From NCBI GenBank assembly GCA_949282745.1, contig CASDQM010000024.1, positions 1 to 40,951 of the forward strand: a stretch of DNA of 40,951 nt, in the 5' to 3' direction. This DNA comes from an uncultured Sutterella sp. (GTDB lineage: Bacteria > Pseudomonadota > Gammaproteobacteria > Burkholderiales > Burkholderiaceae_F). Under the pieces are notes generated by a model. That model saw only the letters and a list, made by a program, of their open reading frames with translations. It ran no database searches and had not been told where the DNA came from. This document shows, in pieces, positions 1-8,235 of the stretch (positions within the stretch are counted from its first letter, which is position 1; each line of letters opens with the position of its first letter). Position numbers and translations under genes: made by a program.

Positions 1-1
1 A

Positions 2-94
2 TATTGCAATTACTACAATGAGGAACGTATCCAAGCCAAGTTGAACTACCGCTCACCTAAGCAATATAGGGAAGCGATAGCTCAACAGGCTTGA
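2..94 (+). mobile_element. IS3-family transposase (OrfB), C-terminal fragment
   Basis: An open frame enters from the left window edge and ends at TGA 92-94. The 30 visible residues carry the YYNEERIQAKLNYRSPKQYR tail that closes the DDE integrase domain of IS3/IS150-group OrfB transposases. The rest of the gene lies outside the window, so intactness cannot be judged. The fragment is visibly more AT-rich than the genes that follow, as expected of a mobile element in this GC-rich genome. It lies about 100 bases beyond the 3' end of dsbI and points towards it. Confidence 0.8.
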
Positions 95-106
95 ACGCCC
101 GATCGA

Positions 107-140
107 TCAAAAATCTGTCTCGCAAAGTGGGGACAGTTCA
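107..140 (+). repeat. Probable right terminal inverted repeat of the IS3-family element
   Basis: Just after the transposase stop the sequence runs into CGCAAAGTGGGGACAGTTCA, ending at 140. Read inward from 140 on the other strand it begins TGAACTGTCCCCACTTT. IS3-family elements typically start with TG and end with CA, and a TGTCCCC-type tip is common in the IS150 group. The left repeat and the target duplication are outside the window, so the exact end is inferred. Confidence 0.55.
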
Positions 141-191
141 TCCCCATCGGAACGCGGGCGGGCTTGGTTTGTGAGGAGAATTGACGCGGAA

Positions 192-845
192 TCAGCGGGA
201 CGCCATTTTGTCCTTCACCGCGCCCCAGGCGAGCGCGAGAACGAGGAGAAGCGCCACGCCGAAGGCGAGTTCGCAGCACTGCGCCATCGACATGAATTTG
301 TAGGGCGGGATCAGATACCAACCGCCCGCGTCGTTGTACATGTTGATGATGGATTCCTGCAGAGGCGAGAGAACGGTGCCGACCGGAACGTCGGAATTGT
401 CGTAACCGCAGTCGCCCGTCGGGAGGAACCAGTCGGGCGCCCACTTTTCAAGGGGAAGTCCGAAGGGATAGTGGGGTTCGAGCGAACAGCCCTGCATCCC
501 GAACATCGCGTCGAGGTCGTCTGAGTGAATGGCGTGGTGAATGTTCGAAAGTTTGATCGAGCACATGAGCCCGTAGATCGCTCCGTAGCAGCCGAGAACC
601 GTTGCGACGATCTTCGACCAGAAGGCCTTGGGTGCGAGGATCGGGAAAAGCGCTCCAAGGGCGATCACGAGAAAGCCGAAGCGGATGTATACGCACTGTT
701 CGCAGGGCTTCATATAGAGCCACACCTGAAAAACGTTGTGCGCGATGACGACGAGCGCGACGCTCAAAAAGGCGATCACGACCCAGGGCCAGCGCTGCGA
801 CTGCACACGGGCCAGGAGGTCGGAGAAGGAATTCTGTTGGGACAT
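192..845 (-). CDS. dsbI: DsbB/DsbI-like disulfide bond oxidoreductase, AssT-associated
   Basis: This 217-residue inner-membrane protein would reoxidise the neighbouring DsbL and pass electrons to quinone. It shows four hydrophobic segments (about 20-40, 52-75, 77-100 and 185-208). The first cysteine pair is a CxxC at C48/C51 (CEQC), after the first membrane segment. The second pair is C120/C146, in a long periplasmic loop. The extended second loop and the place behind assT and dsbL fit DsbI of the AssT system rather than housekeeping DsbB. It is the last gene of assT-dsbL-dsbI, 86 bases after dsbL, with a hairpin in that gap. The ribosome site is weak (GGAA about 8 bases before ATG). Family assignment is firm; DsbI over DsbB rests on context. 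Confidence 0.88.
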   Translation of the reverse strand: MSQQNSFSDLLARVQSQRWPWVVIAFLSVALVVIAHNVFQVWLYMKPCEQCVYIRFGFLVIALGALFPILAPKAFWSKIVATVLGCYGAIYGLMCSIKLSNIHHAIHSDDLDAMFGMQGCSLEPHYPFGLPLEKWAPDWFLPTGDCGYDNSDVPVGTVLSPLQESIINMYNDAGGWYLIPPYKFMSMAQCCELAFGVALLLVLALAWGAVKDKMASR

Positions 846-872
846 GCGGAAAGTTCCGAAAAGGAATAAACA

Positions 873-903
873 AGGGGCGCGCCCGAAGAAGGAACGCGCC
901 CCT
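873..903 (-). terminator. Intercistronic hairpin between dsbL and dsbI
   Basis: AGGGGCGCG (873-881) pairs perfectly with CGCGCCCCT (895-903). On the minus strand the stem is followed by a moderately T-rich stretch (TTGTTTATT), so it could act as a partial terminator that lowers dsbI relative to dsbL, or as an mRNA-stabilising hairpin. There is no long T run. Confidence 0.5.
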
Positions 904-931
904 CAGGGGAGAGTGTTTGGGATGGAAGCCC

Positions 932-1588
932 TTACTTGGCGGCGAGCTCGGTCAGAAGCGATTCGAAGCCCTTGAAGCCGCGGATCGACTTCGTCATGAC
1001 GAGCCACTTGCCGTTCACGACGTAGGCGGGAACGCCCTGAAGCTTCGCGACGTCGTAGGAAACCTTCCAGCTGTCGGCGAGTTTCACGACTTCGTCGGTC
1101 TTGCGGGCGGCGGCGAAGTCTTCGGCCGTGATACCGGTCGCATCGAACGCGGTCTTCAAAAAGGCCTCTTCACCCGAAGCCCAGCGTTCGCCCTTCTTGT
1201 GGTAGGCGAGGTACCAGGCGTCCTTGGCCTTCTTGTAGAGACTTTCCTTGTCGTGGACGGTCTTGCCCGCGGCCTTGTCGCGCAGTTCGCACATCGCGAG
1301 GAATTCGCTTGCCGTGCGGCCGTACTTGCCCTTCGTTTCGAGGTGAATCATGCGGAAGGGAAGGCCCGTGGCCTTTTCGGCGGCGGGGAGGACCTTCGGG
1401 TCAACCCCGGCGTCGTACTTGTAGCAGAACGGGCAGTCGTAGGACCAGATCTTGACGATGGAGCCCTGCCAGTCGGCGATCGGCTTTTCAAGCGCGACGA
1501 AGTCCGTGCCTTCGGTAAAGGCCATGGCGGGAAGCGCGGCGCAAAGCGAGAGCGCGGCGCAGGATTTGATGAAGGTGCGGCGAAGCAT
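932..1588 (-). CDS. dsbL: DsbL-type thiol:disulfide oxidoreductase (DsbA family)
   Basis: A 218-residue periplasmic thioredoxin-fold oxidase, probably dedicated to forming the disulfide in AssT. Residues 1-23 form a Sec signal ending in AMA. The active site C52-P-F-C55 is the CPFC variant known from E. coli DsbL; general DsbA has CPHC. The cis-proline loop is visible as GVPAYVVNG near residue 188. The start at 1588 has AAGGA about 11 bases upstream. It lies between assT and dsbI on the same strand, the classic three-gene order. The active-site dipeptide plus neighbours make DsbL more likely than a generic DsbA. Confidence 0.9.
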   Translation of the reverse strand: MLRRTFIKSCAALSLCAALPAMAFTEGTDFVALEKPIADWQGSIVKIWSYDCPFCYKYDAGVDPKVLPAAEKATGLPFRMIHLETKGKYGRTASEFLAMCELRDKAAGKTVHDKESLYKKAKDAWYLAYHKKGERWASGEEAFLKTAFDATGITAEDFAAARKTDEVVKLADSWKVSYDVAKLQGVPAYVVNGKWLVMTKSIRGFKGFESLLTELAAK

Positions 1589-1609
1589 GTTTCTGTGTGT
1601 CCTTCTTTC

Positions 1610-1671
1610 GGGAAGAGTCTCGGCTCTTCCCCTTGAGTCTGCGGGGCGGCCCCGGCGGGGGAAGCCGCCCC
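1610..1671 (-). other. Two hairpins in the assT-dsbL gap
   Basis: The gap holds two inverted repeats. GGGGCGGC at 1643-1650 pairs with GCCGCCCC at 1664-1671, and GGGAAGAG at 1610-1617 pairs with CTCTTCCC at 1624-1631. Neither is followed by a clear T run on the minus strand. They could stabilise the assT message or attenuate read-through into dsbL so that the abundant enzyme outnumbers its helpers; that role is inferred. Confidence 0.4.
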
Positions 1672-1726
1672 GACACGTCGGGATGGATGGGTCTGTGAGG
1701 GCGCGAAACCGCCCTCTTTCAGCCCC

Positions 1727-3538
1727 TTACTTTTCGAAGGCGATCGAGATGTCGACCGGCATCGCCTGATAGCCCGTCGTCGATTCGACGCGCATTTCCA
1801 CGGCCGGTTCCTTTTCGCCCCAGCGGAATTCCATCATGTAGGGGTTCGGCGCCGAGGTGAAGGCGCCCGTCGTCACGTCAAAGGACGCGCCGGCGGTGGC
1901 GGAATAGACGAAGATCGAATTCTTGTCGGCGTGGTATTCGGCAATCGACGTCACCGGGCTGAACCAGTCGTGACCGCGTTCTTCGCCGAAGGTCCAGATC
2001 TGTTCGACCGTACCGGCCTTTTCATCGACCTTGTAGACGACGGCGCGGGAATACTTCATTTCGGGCAGTGCGGGCTGTTCCATGCCGCGGGCGTCCCCGT
2101 TGTCGAAGGCCGTAAGGTAGACGACGCCGTCCTTGCTCATCGAGTCGATGCGGAAGGCCGTGTGCTGCGTCCACGTCCAGTCGAAGCCGCCTTCGCAGGT
2201 CGCGTCCGTGCAGGGGATGGCCTTGCCGTTCTTGTCGACGGGCTTCAGGACCTTCTTCGCGAAGTCGCCCTTCCAGCCGCGCGGCGCGCCGAGAATCCAC
2301 TTCACCTTCTTGTCGCGGCCGATCTTGATGATGGCCGACTGATGGCGAGACGAAATGATGATCGAGTCGTCGGTCGGGTCGTAGTCGACGGAGTTGACGT
2401 GCGCCCAGTTGCGGCCCACGCCCGTGCCGGCGATGTCGCCGTACTGATCGGATTCGTTGAGAGCCTTGATGTCTTCTTCGGAGAGCGTCTTGCCGGCCTT
2501 CGAAGCGTCGATGTTGAGGCAGACGGCACCCTGGTCGAGCGCCTTGATCACGTCGGCGCGGTACGGATCGAGAATGTCGAAGAGACGGAATTCATCGACG
2601 ACGTAGCCGTTTTCATCGATTTCGGCGATGACGTCGCGCACCGTGCGCACGTTCTTGCCGTTGGCAAGCTTCACGTTCGAGGAAGCGACGCGCAGGAAGT
2701 AGTTGCCGTTCTGGGCCGGGTCGAGCGAGTGCGAGAAGTCGTTGTAGGAAACCGGGAGTCGGCGGTTCCAGATTTCACGGCCCATCAGGTCGTACTTGAC
2801 GTAGCGCTGGCCGTAGCCCCAGGTGAAGGACCCGTCCTTATTCTGACGGAAACCCATCATGTCGCCGCCGTAGTAGAGGCTGTCGAGGTTGTAGATGGGT
2901 TCGGAAAACATGTACCAGCGGTATTCGCCCGTGGTGTCGACGATGCCGTTTTGCGGATAGAAGTTCCATTCGAGCGCGCCGCCCATGGGGTTGTTCCAGA
3001 CGGCGTGCGAGGCCTTGCCCGCGAGGTCGGCCGCGTTGTTGAGGAGATAGAGGCGGTCCTTGAAGTCCTTGTCGACCTTGACGGGCTTCACCTTCGGGAG
3101 AGCGCTCTTTTCGTGCAGAAGCCCCTGGCTTTCGCCGTAGATGGGCGAGCCGTAGATTTCATAGACGTCGGAGAACTTTTCCTTCTTCCCGTTGAAGACG
3201 CGCGTGTAGTCGACCTTCACCTTGTTGACGTAGTCGGGATAGAGGCCGAAAACGGGCACGCCGCCGTGCGTAAGCAGCATGCGCGGGCTCACCTTGTAGG
3301 AAATTTCCACGCCTTCGGGCTTCGGAAGGATCGTGACGCGGGCGTCTTCGATCTGATAGCCGCCGTTGCGGATCACGGCCGTAAGCGGCGCGATCTTGTA
3401 GGGATTCACCACGATTTCGCCGAGGTGCCCCTGCACCTGATAGGTAGTCTTCGGACCCGAAGCGCCGCCCATGGCGTAGGCGCCGACGGAAAGGCTCGCG
3501 GCGACGGCAAGCACGGAAAGACGGAAGAGAGCGGACAT
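1727..3538 (-). CDS. assT: Aryl-sulfate sulfotransferase (PAPS-independent)
   Basis: A 603-residue periplasmic enzyme that moves sulfate from one phenolic sulfate ester to another phenol through a sulfo-histidine. A Sec signal covers about 1-22. The active-site pattern fits E. coli AssT (H252, H356, R374, H436): here H270, H380, R398 and H459, with spacings of 110, 18 and 61 against 104, 18 and 62. C443 and C448 sit 11 residues before H459, as the DsbL-made disulfide C418-C424 sits 12 before H436. The start has AAAGGAAA 8 bases upstream. It heads the assT-dsbL-dsbI set and diverges from the LysR gene at 4045. Sulfated phenols are common in the gut, from host conjugation. Confidence 0.95.
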   Translation of the reverse strand: MSALFRLSVLAVAASLSVGAYAMGGASGPKTTYQVQGHLGEIVVNPYKIAPLTAVIRNGGYQIEDARVTILPKPEGVEISYKVSPRMLLTHGGVPVFGLYPDYVNKVKVDYTRVFNGKKEKFSDVYEIYGSPIYGESQGLLHEKSALPKVKPVKVDKDFKDRLYLLNNAADLAGKASHAVWNNPMGGALEWNFYPQNGIVDTTGEYRWYMFSEPIYNLDSLYYGGDMMGFRQNKDGSFTWGYGQRYVKYDLMGREIWNRRLPVSYNDFSHSLDPAQNGNYFLRVASSNVKLANGKNVRTVRDVIAEIDENGYVVDEFRLFDILDPYRADVIKALDQGAVCLNIDASKAGKTLSEEDIKALNESDQYGDIAGTGVGRNWAHVNSVDYDPTDDSIIISSRHQSAIIKIGRDKKVKWILGAPRGWKGDFAKKVLKPVDKNGKAIPCTDATCEGGFDWTWTQHTAFRIDSMSKDGVVYLTAFDNGDARGMEQPALPEMKYSRAVVYKVDEKAGTVEQIWTFGEERGHDWFSPVTSIAEYHADKNSIFVYSATAGASFDVTTGAFTSAPNPYMMEFRWGEKEPAVEMRVESTTGYQAMPVDISIAFEK

Positions 3539-3645
3539 GAGTTGTTTCCTTTGGTTGAGCGTGAGCGGAGCATCTCGGGCGCGGCCTGCGCCCCATCGGC
3601 CCCGTAACGGTGTGACGGCATTCTCGCCCTCGGGACCCTCACGGC

Positions 3646-3696
3646 GCTATGATCGATTCCATTCATTTTTCAATCGAATTTCGCCTCGGTTCGATT
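3646..3696 (-). promoter_or_regulatory. Candidate LysR box and promoter for assT
   Basis: AATCGAA (3672-3678) and TTCGATT (3690-3696) form a perfect 7-bp inverted repeat around exactly 11 bases, the T-N11-A form of LysR-type boxes. On the minus strand its proximal arm overlaps a possible -35 TTGAAA (3668-3673). A weak -10 CATAGC (3646-3651) lies 16 bases further on. The LysR gene at 4045 is divergent, the usual arrangement for a LysR regulator and its target. The box is clear; the promoter hexamers are tentative. Confidence 0.55.
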
Positions 3697-4044
3697 TAAT
3701 TTCTGAAAGAATAGGTGTTTGTGGACGAGCGGCTTTCGTCGTCGTTATTCCCCAGTCGAGGGCAAAGAATTCGATCGTCTTCATACAGGTCGTGATTCCA
3801 TTTTCTTTGGGGAACAAACACTTTCCGCCACAGAACTCGAATTTTCCAACCCTTCGCTTTCCCGTCGTTATCGGGTTTGGCCGATTTTTGTTGTCGGGTT
3901 TGGCCGGCCTTCCCCGTCGACTTTGACACCTCCGCCACCGCGTCTCCGGGCGATTTATCCGCCCCCGGTGATTGTCCGGAGGACCGTCTCCGCCGAGAAC
4001 CCTATGATCTACGGCATCGGCATTTCTTGCTTTGAGGACCAGTC
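3697..4044. other. Rest of the assT-LysR intergenic region, with a short direct repeat
   Basis: I see no gene here. TCGGGTTTGGCCG occurs twice (3871-3883 and 3894-3906), 23 bases apart. The region is locally AT-richer near 3660-3850 than the flanking genes, consistent with a regulatory region. GAGGA at 4034-4038 serves the LysR GTG start at 4045. Confidence 0.4.
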
Positions 4045-5022
4045 GTGATTCGCAATCTGAAGGACTCGGGCGTCACCGAGGAGCTCCTCACCTTCCTCGT
4101 CGTCGCCGTCGAACATCGCCACCTCGGGCGCACCGCTCTTCGACTCGGCATCTCCGAACCGAAGGCGAGCCGCCTGCTCGCCAAGGCTCGAACCGTGTTT
4201 TCCGACCCGCTCTTCGAGCGCCATGGACGTGGACTTCTTCCCACGCACCGCGCGATCACGATCGCGGAGCGCGCGAAACCGCTCCTTGAAACCTTTCGGT
4301 CGCTGTGCGAGGAAAGTGTGTTCGAACCCGCCAAGTTCGACCGCGTCATCCACATCGCGTGCCTCGACAACGCGATCCTCATCGCGCTCGATCCGATCAT
4401 GGCGAAACTGCGCGCCGTCGCACCGAAGGCGGGGTTTGCCGTGACGCCGCACGAAGAGTCGACATTGACGCGCCTTCGCGAAGGGGATCTCGACTTTGCG
4501 ATCTTTCCTGCGGTGGATCTTCCTCCCGATTTCGAGTCGGCACCCCTTCTTCGGACGCCCTACGTGCACGTCGTGCGCCGCGGCCATCCGCTTGAGGCGT
4601 TGTTAGACGCCCAGGAAGAACTTGCGCTTGCGCTCGATCGGGCTCCGCGTGCCCAGATCACGGTTCACCCCGACACGGACAGTCCCGCCGACGGCGTGCC
4701 GGGCCCCGCAACGATTCCGCTTTCGACCCGAGAAACCTTCTTCTGGTCGCCCTACTGGATCGGTTCCTTTTTCGTCGCCATGCGGCAAAACCTCGTCATG
4801 ACGCTTCCCTGGCGCAGCGCCAAGGCTTTGTCCGAACTCGTGCCGCTTACGGTTCTCGCACAGGCGCAGCCGGGACTTTTTCTTGAGCCCCATCTCATCT
4901 GGCACCGACACATCGACAAGGACCCGGCCCTTTCGTGGGCGCGCTGCATGATGCTCGACGCCCTGCACGTGCAACCGGGCGAAGTGGACGCCTGGCGTCC
5001 GGGCCCGCTCGCGGGTTTTTGA
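4045..5022 (+). CDS. LysR-type transcriptional regulator, probable regulator of assT
   Basis: A 325-residue DNA-binding regulator. The winged helix-turn-helix occupies about residues 10-70 (ALRLGISEPKASRLLAKAR, then FSDPLFERHGRG, the conserved LysR linker region). An effector-binding domain follows from about 95, including HIACLDNAI. The start is GTG with GAGGA 6 bases upstream. It is divergent from assT with a LysR-type box in between, so control of the sulfotransferase operon by a phenolic or sulfate-ester signal is likely. It belongs to the same subgroup as the two LysR proteins at 26469 and 27644: they share DNAI in the effector domain and a WH-R-DPAL-W block near the C-terminus. It is clearly more diverged from them than they are from each other. 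Confidence 0.88.
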   Translation: MIRNLKDSGVTEELLTFLVVAVEHRHLGRTALRLGISEPKASRLLAKARTVFSDPLFERHGRGLLPTHRAITIAERAKPLLETFRSLCEESVFEPAKFDRVIHIACLDNAILIALDPIMAKLRAVAPKAGFAVTPHEESTLTRLREGDLDFAIFPAVDLPPDFESAPLLRTPYVHVVRRGHPLEALLDAQEELALALDRAPRAQITVHPDTDSPADGVPGPATIPLSTRETFFWSPYWIGSFFVAMRQNLVMTLPWRSAKALSELVPLTVLAQAQPGLFLEPHLIWHRHIDKDPALSWARCMMLDALHVQPGEVDAWRPGPLAGF

Positions 5023-5041
5023 CGCGGCTGCGGGGACGCCC

Positions 5042-5059
5042 GTTTTCCCTCGGGAAAAC
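5042..5059 (+). other. Short hairpin between LysR and the DUF3592-like gene
   Basis: GTTTTCC (5042-5048) pairs perfectly with GGAAAAC (5053-5059) around a four-base CTCG loop. No T run follows, so a terminator role is weak. A similar GTTTTTCCCTACGGAAAAC occurs at 11012-11030. Confidence 0.3.
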
Positions 5060-5142
5060 ACGCGGGAGTGCGCTTTGCACATCCTTCGGAAGTGTCTCTT
5101 TTCGGTAAAATCGTCAGACGGTTTTCGATAAGAAAGAATTTC

Positions 5143-6528
5143 ATGAACAACCTCCTCCTTCTCTGCGCCCTCGGCATCGTCATGGGGCTCGGACTCGCCT
5201 CGTTTTACCGAAACCTTCGGCGTGCCCTCGCCATTCAGCGCCTTACGCACGAAGGCGTGCGCACCCATGCGCGCGTCATCGAAATCAAGGAGCAGTCGAA
5301 CCTCTTCGTGGAAGTGAACGGCCGACGGAAGGGCCGCACCGCCTGGCGGGAAATCGTCTTCTTTCAGGCGCGAAACGGCCGCTACGTGCGCACGTCGCTT
5401 CCGCCCGTCTTCACGGCGGAGGACGTCACGCCCGTGGGCCGCACGATGCGGATCTTCTACGATCCCGCGCAGCCGCGCATGGCCGTGCACGACCGCACGA
5501 AGGGGCCGCTTCCCATGACCGAGTGGCGCGTGACCTTCCCCGCCGCCGTCGTCATCTGCGCGGGCCTGGGGCTGGGCTTTTATTCGCTCCATTCGCTCTT
5601 CACGGGCTTTTTCTTCGCGCTCTTTCCGCTCATCATGGTGATGCGCCGCGCGATCGTCGATTCGGGCTCGAGCGACTACTTCCTTCGCCGCCGCTGGGAG
5701 GAGCCCCGCGCGTCGAATCTTGACGACGCCCAATCCTCGCCCCCCGACTATCTCTTCGACCCCGAACTCTACCCCGCCGAAGACGAAACGCTTCGTTCGA
5801 GCCTTGCCGCGGTGGGCTTTGCCGATGCGCGCTCCGTCATCCGTCCGGGCGTGCCCGGCCATCCCCTCTCGATCGACCATCCGAATCCGGAGGAAAAGAA
5901 ACGCGGCCCCCGCAAAGAGGAGGAACAGCCCCTCGAAGGGAGGGACCCCTCCGACGTGCTGCGGGAGATGGAGGAACTCCTCACGGGCCGCCGCCGGGAG
6001 GAAGCCTCCGAACCCGATGAAGCGCCCCGACGCGAAGAAGCGGCGCCCGATTCCGAGCACGACGACGACCGTCCCTCGGAAAAAGCCCGTCCGAACCTTC
6101 CCTCGCGGGAAGTCTTTGCGCGCGTGCTGCAGGAATCGGCTCCGTCCGAGCTCGTCCCCTGGATGATGCGCCAAGTGGCGGGACTCCATCACCGCGAACT
6201 CTTCCCCGTGAACGGAGAGCGTCCCGCGGACGAAGCCCACCCGACGCTTCCCGCCTGGGTCACCTATTCCGACCGATTTGACCGGGACGACGCGTACGTC
6301 GAGCTCTCCTTTGCCGGTGTCCTGACGCTCCACCTCGAGATCGTCGACCGAGCCGGCCGCGTGCGGGGTCTGCGCGTCGAAACGGACGTGGGCGGTCAGG
6401 TCTTCGCCGACGGCATGCGCAAGGTGCTCGAAGACGCCGCGAAGGATTTCTTCCCCGAAGGAAGCGAACGCTGCGCCGTGATCCTCACGATCGAATACGA
6501 CGAAAAGGCGCTCGAAGCCCTTTCGTGA
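5143..6528 (+). CDS. Membrane protein with DUF3592-like domain and acidic C-terminal extension
   Basis: 461 residues, function unknown. Residues 1-20 are a hydrophobic N-terminal helix. About 30-120 look like a DUF3592 domain (THARVIEIKEQ, then VGRTMRIFYDPAQPR). Two further membrane segments lie near 130-170. A long charged, proline-rich linker with many Glu/Arg follows (about 215-340). The last 110 residues form a compact domain with alternating strands (AYVELSFAGVLTLHLEIVD, then FADGMRKVLEDAAKDFFPEG) that recalls a TonB C-terminal fold, though no sequence signature proves it. I chose ATG 5143 because the hydrophobic helix starts there; an upstream GTG at 5068 would add 25 residues. It overlaps the ribosome site of the next gene, suggesting co-translation. 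Confidence 0.65.
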   Translation: MNNLLLLCALGIVMGLGLASFYRNLRRALAIQRLTHEGVRTHARVIEIKEQSNLFVEVNGRRKGRTAWREIVFFQARNGRYVRTSLPPVFTAEDVTPVGRTMRIFYDPAQPRMAVHDRTKGPLPMTEWRVTFPAAVVICAGLGLGFYSLHSLFTGFFFALFPLIMVMRRAIVDSGSSDYFLRRRWEEPRASNLDDAQSSPPDYLFDPELYPAEDETLRSSLAAVGFADARSVIRPGVPGHPLSIDHPNPEEKKRGPRKEEEQPLEGRDPSDVLREMEELLTGRRREEASEPDEAPRREEAAPDSEHDDDRPSEKARPNLPSREVFARVLQESAPSELVPWMMRQVAGLHHRELFPVNGERPADEAHPTLPAWVTYSDRFDRDDAYVELSFAGVLTLHLEIVDRAGRVRGLRVETDVGGQVFADGMRKVLEDAAKDFFPEGSERCAVILTIEYDEKALEALS

Positions 6529-6538
6529 GGTGTCCGCC

Positions 6539-8209
6539 ATGCTCTACATTCACCGCATTGCTCTGCGCTCGGCGCTCGGATCCGACCCCGAGTGCACGCT
6601 CGCGCGCCTCGCCGATCCCGAGCCCTTTCCCGAAACGCCCGTCGCCGACGCGCCCGGACGTTCGGACGCGGATTTCGAACTGCTCGCCGCCCGTTGGGGA
6701 AAAGACGTCTCGCCCGAACCCGTGACGCGCGGCTTTCTCCTTTTGCGCGACGCCGCCGAAGAGATTCTTTCGGGGCTCGATCCCGTCGTTCGCGAGGAAG
6801 TGCTCGCTTCGCTTAGCGTCATTCTCGGAAACGCCACCTCGGGTCTCAACGAGGCGCTCGACGCGGCCAAGCGGGGTGAGTCGGACGAAATTCTCCGCGC
6901 GCCCCTCGAACTCGGGAAAGTCTCCGCGCAGCTCGCGCGCTCGATCGGCGCCTCGGGACCCGACCTCACGATTTCGACCGCCTGCACGGCTTCGGGCAAA
7001 GCCCTTTGCGAAGCCGCGCGACGGCTCCTCACGGGCGACGTGAAGTACGCCCTCGCGGGCGGGATGGACGTCTTGAATCCCTTTACGAACGCGGGCTTTG
7101 CGGCGCTCGGCGCGGAGAGCCCCGTTCGCTCCCGACCGCTCGCCGCCGAGCGTTCGGGCCTTCATTTGGGCGAAGGCGGCGCTCTCTTTTTGCTCTCGAA
7201 CGAACCGACGCTCGGAGGCCTTTCCGCCCTCTGCGCGCTTTCGGGCTGGGGCGAAACGAGCGACGCGCACCACCTCTCCGCCCCGCACCCCGAAGGGCGC
7301 GGCGCCTTCGAAGCGATGACGAAGGCCCTTGCCGGAGCGGAAGTGAAGCCCGCAGACGTCGACCTCGTTTTGTTCCACGGCACCGCCACGAAGCAAAACG
7401 ATCTTGCCGAAGCGAAAGCCCTCGCCCAACTCTTTGCGGGCGTTGCCGAGCAGCCGCTCTGCGCCAGTCTCAAGCGCGCCGTGGGCCATCAGCTCGCGGG
7501 CGCGGCCGCCATGAACGCGGCCGTCGCGGCGCTGTTGCTCTCGGGCGATGCGAAACCGCCTCTGGCACTCAGAAAGTCCGAAGACGCGACGCTCGATCCG
7601 GAAATCGAGGCGCTCGGACTTCGCCCCGTCCTCGAGACCTCCGAGACGCCCGTCCTGAAGACGGTGCTCGCGAACGCCTTCGCCTTCGGGGGCAACAACG
7701 TCTCCCTCGTTCTCACGAGAACGCGGCCGCCCGCGCGCGGCTGGACGACGGACGAACTCCTCGCGCAAAAGCCTCCCATGCGCTTTATGACCGAGGTCGA
7801 CGAAGTCGTCTGTGAAGAGGGTAAAACGCCTTCGGCCTCGGGGCGCTTTACGGTTCCGGCCGACCACATCATGATGACGCGCGAAGGCTTTCCCGTGACG
7901 GGCTTGATCGAAGTGATGGCCCAGACGATCGGGCTTTACGCCGGCGCGGCGAACCGCGCGGGCGGGACGGCTCCGAAGATTGGCCTCCTGCTCGGCTGCC
8001 GGCGCCTCACCTTTGCGCGCCCCTTTTATCCGGCGGGAAGCACCTTCCTCACGAAGGTCGAAGAGGTCTTTCATTCCGACGACGGCCTGCGTCAGTTCGC
8101 GGCCCGAGTAGAATGGTTGACGGACGACGGTCCCCAACCCGCCGCCGAAGCCGTTCTCACCGTTTATCAACCCAAGGGGAAACTTCCCTTTTCCGCCCCC
8201 GGGCGCTGA
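6539..8209 (+). CDS. Beta-ketoacyl synthase fused to a hotdog-fold dehydratase
   Basis: A 556-residue two-domain protein. Residues 1-395 are a ketoacyl-ACP synthase with the full C-H-H set: C149 in STACTAS, H280 in FHGTAT and H317 in KRAVGH. About 412-550 resemble the ApeP/FabZ-type 3-hydroxyacyl-ACP dehydratase of aryl polyene clusters (FPVTGLIEVMAQTIGLYAG). The fusion would do condensation and dehydration on one chain, acting on acyl-ACP in the cytosol. No acyl carrier protein, ketoreductase or AMP ligase is visible nearby, so it is an orphan in this window. ATG 6539 is preferred over GTG 6530 because GAGG lies 8 bases before it; it follows the previous stop by 10 bases. Confidence 0.75.
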   Translation: MLYIHRIALRSALGSDPECTLARLADPEPFPETPVADAPGRSDADFELLAARWGKDVSPEPVTRGFLLLRDAAEEILSGLDPVVREEVLASLSVILGNATSGLNEALDAAKRGESDEILRAPLELGKVSAQLARSIGASGPDLTISTACTASGKALCEAARRLLTGDVKYALAGGMDVLNPFTNAGFAALGAESPVRSRPLAAERSGLHLGEGGALFLLSNEPTLGGLSALCALSGWGETSDAHHLSAPHPEGRGAFEAMTKALAGAEVKPADVDLVLFHGTATKQNDLAEAKALAQLFAGVAEQPLCASLKRAVGHQLAGAAAMNAAVAALLLSGDAKPPLALRKSEDATLDPEIEALGLRPVLETSETPVLKTVLANAFAFGGNNVSLVLTRTRPPARGWTTDELLAQKPPMRFMTEVDEVVCEEGKTPSASGRFTVPADHIMMTREGFPVTGLIEVMAQTIGLYAGAANRAGGTAPKIGLLLGCRRLTFARPFYPAGSTFLTKVEEVFHSDDGLRQFAARVEWLTDDGPQPAAEAVLTVYQPKGKLPFSAPGR

Positions 8210-8235
8210 TTTTTGCACCGCACCACAAGGATTTC

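Noticed and set aside
1931-3607. 558-residue plus-strand frame opposite assT
   Set aside because: The antisense product is Val/Asp/Arg-rich without domains. assT has all active-site residues.
4603-6540. 645-residue minus-strand frame opposite LysR and the DUF3592-like gene
   Set aside because: Antisense of real genes. It has no recognisable motif, and its composition is that of reverse-read GC-rich codons.
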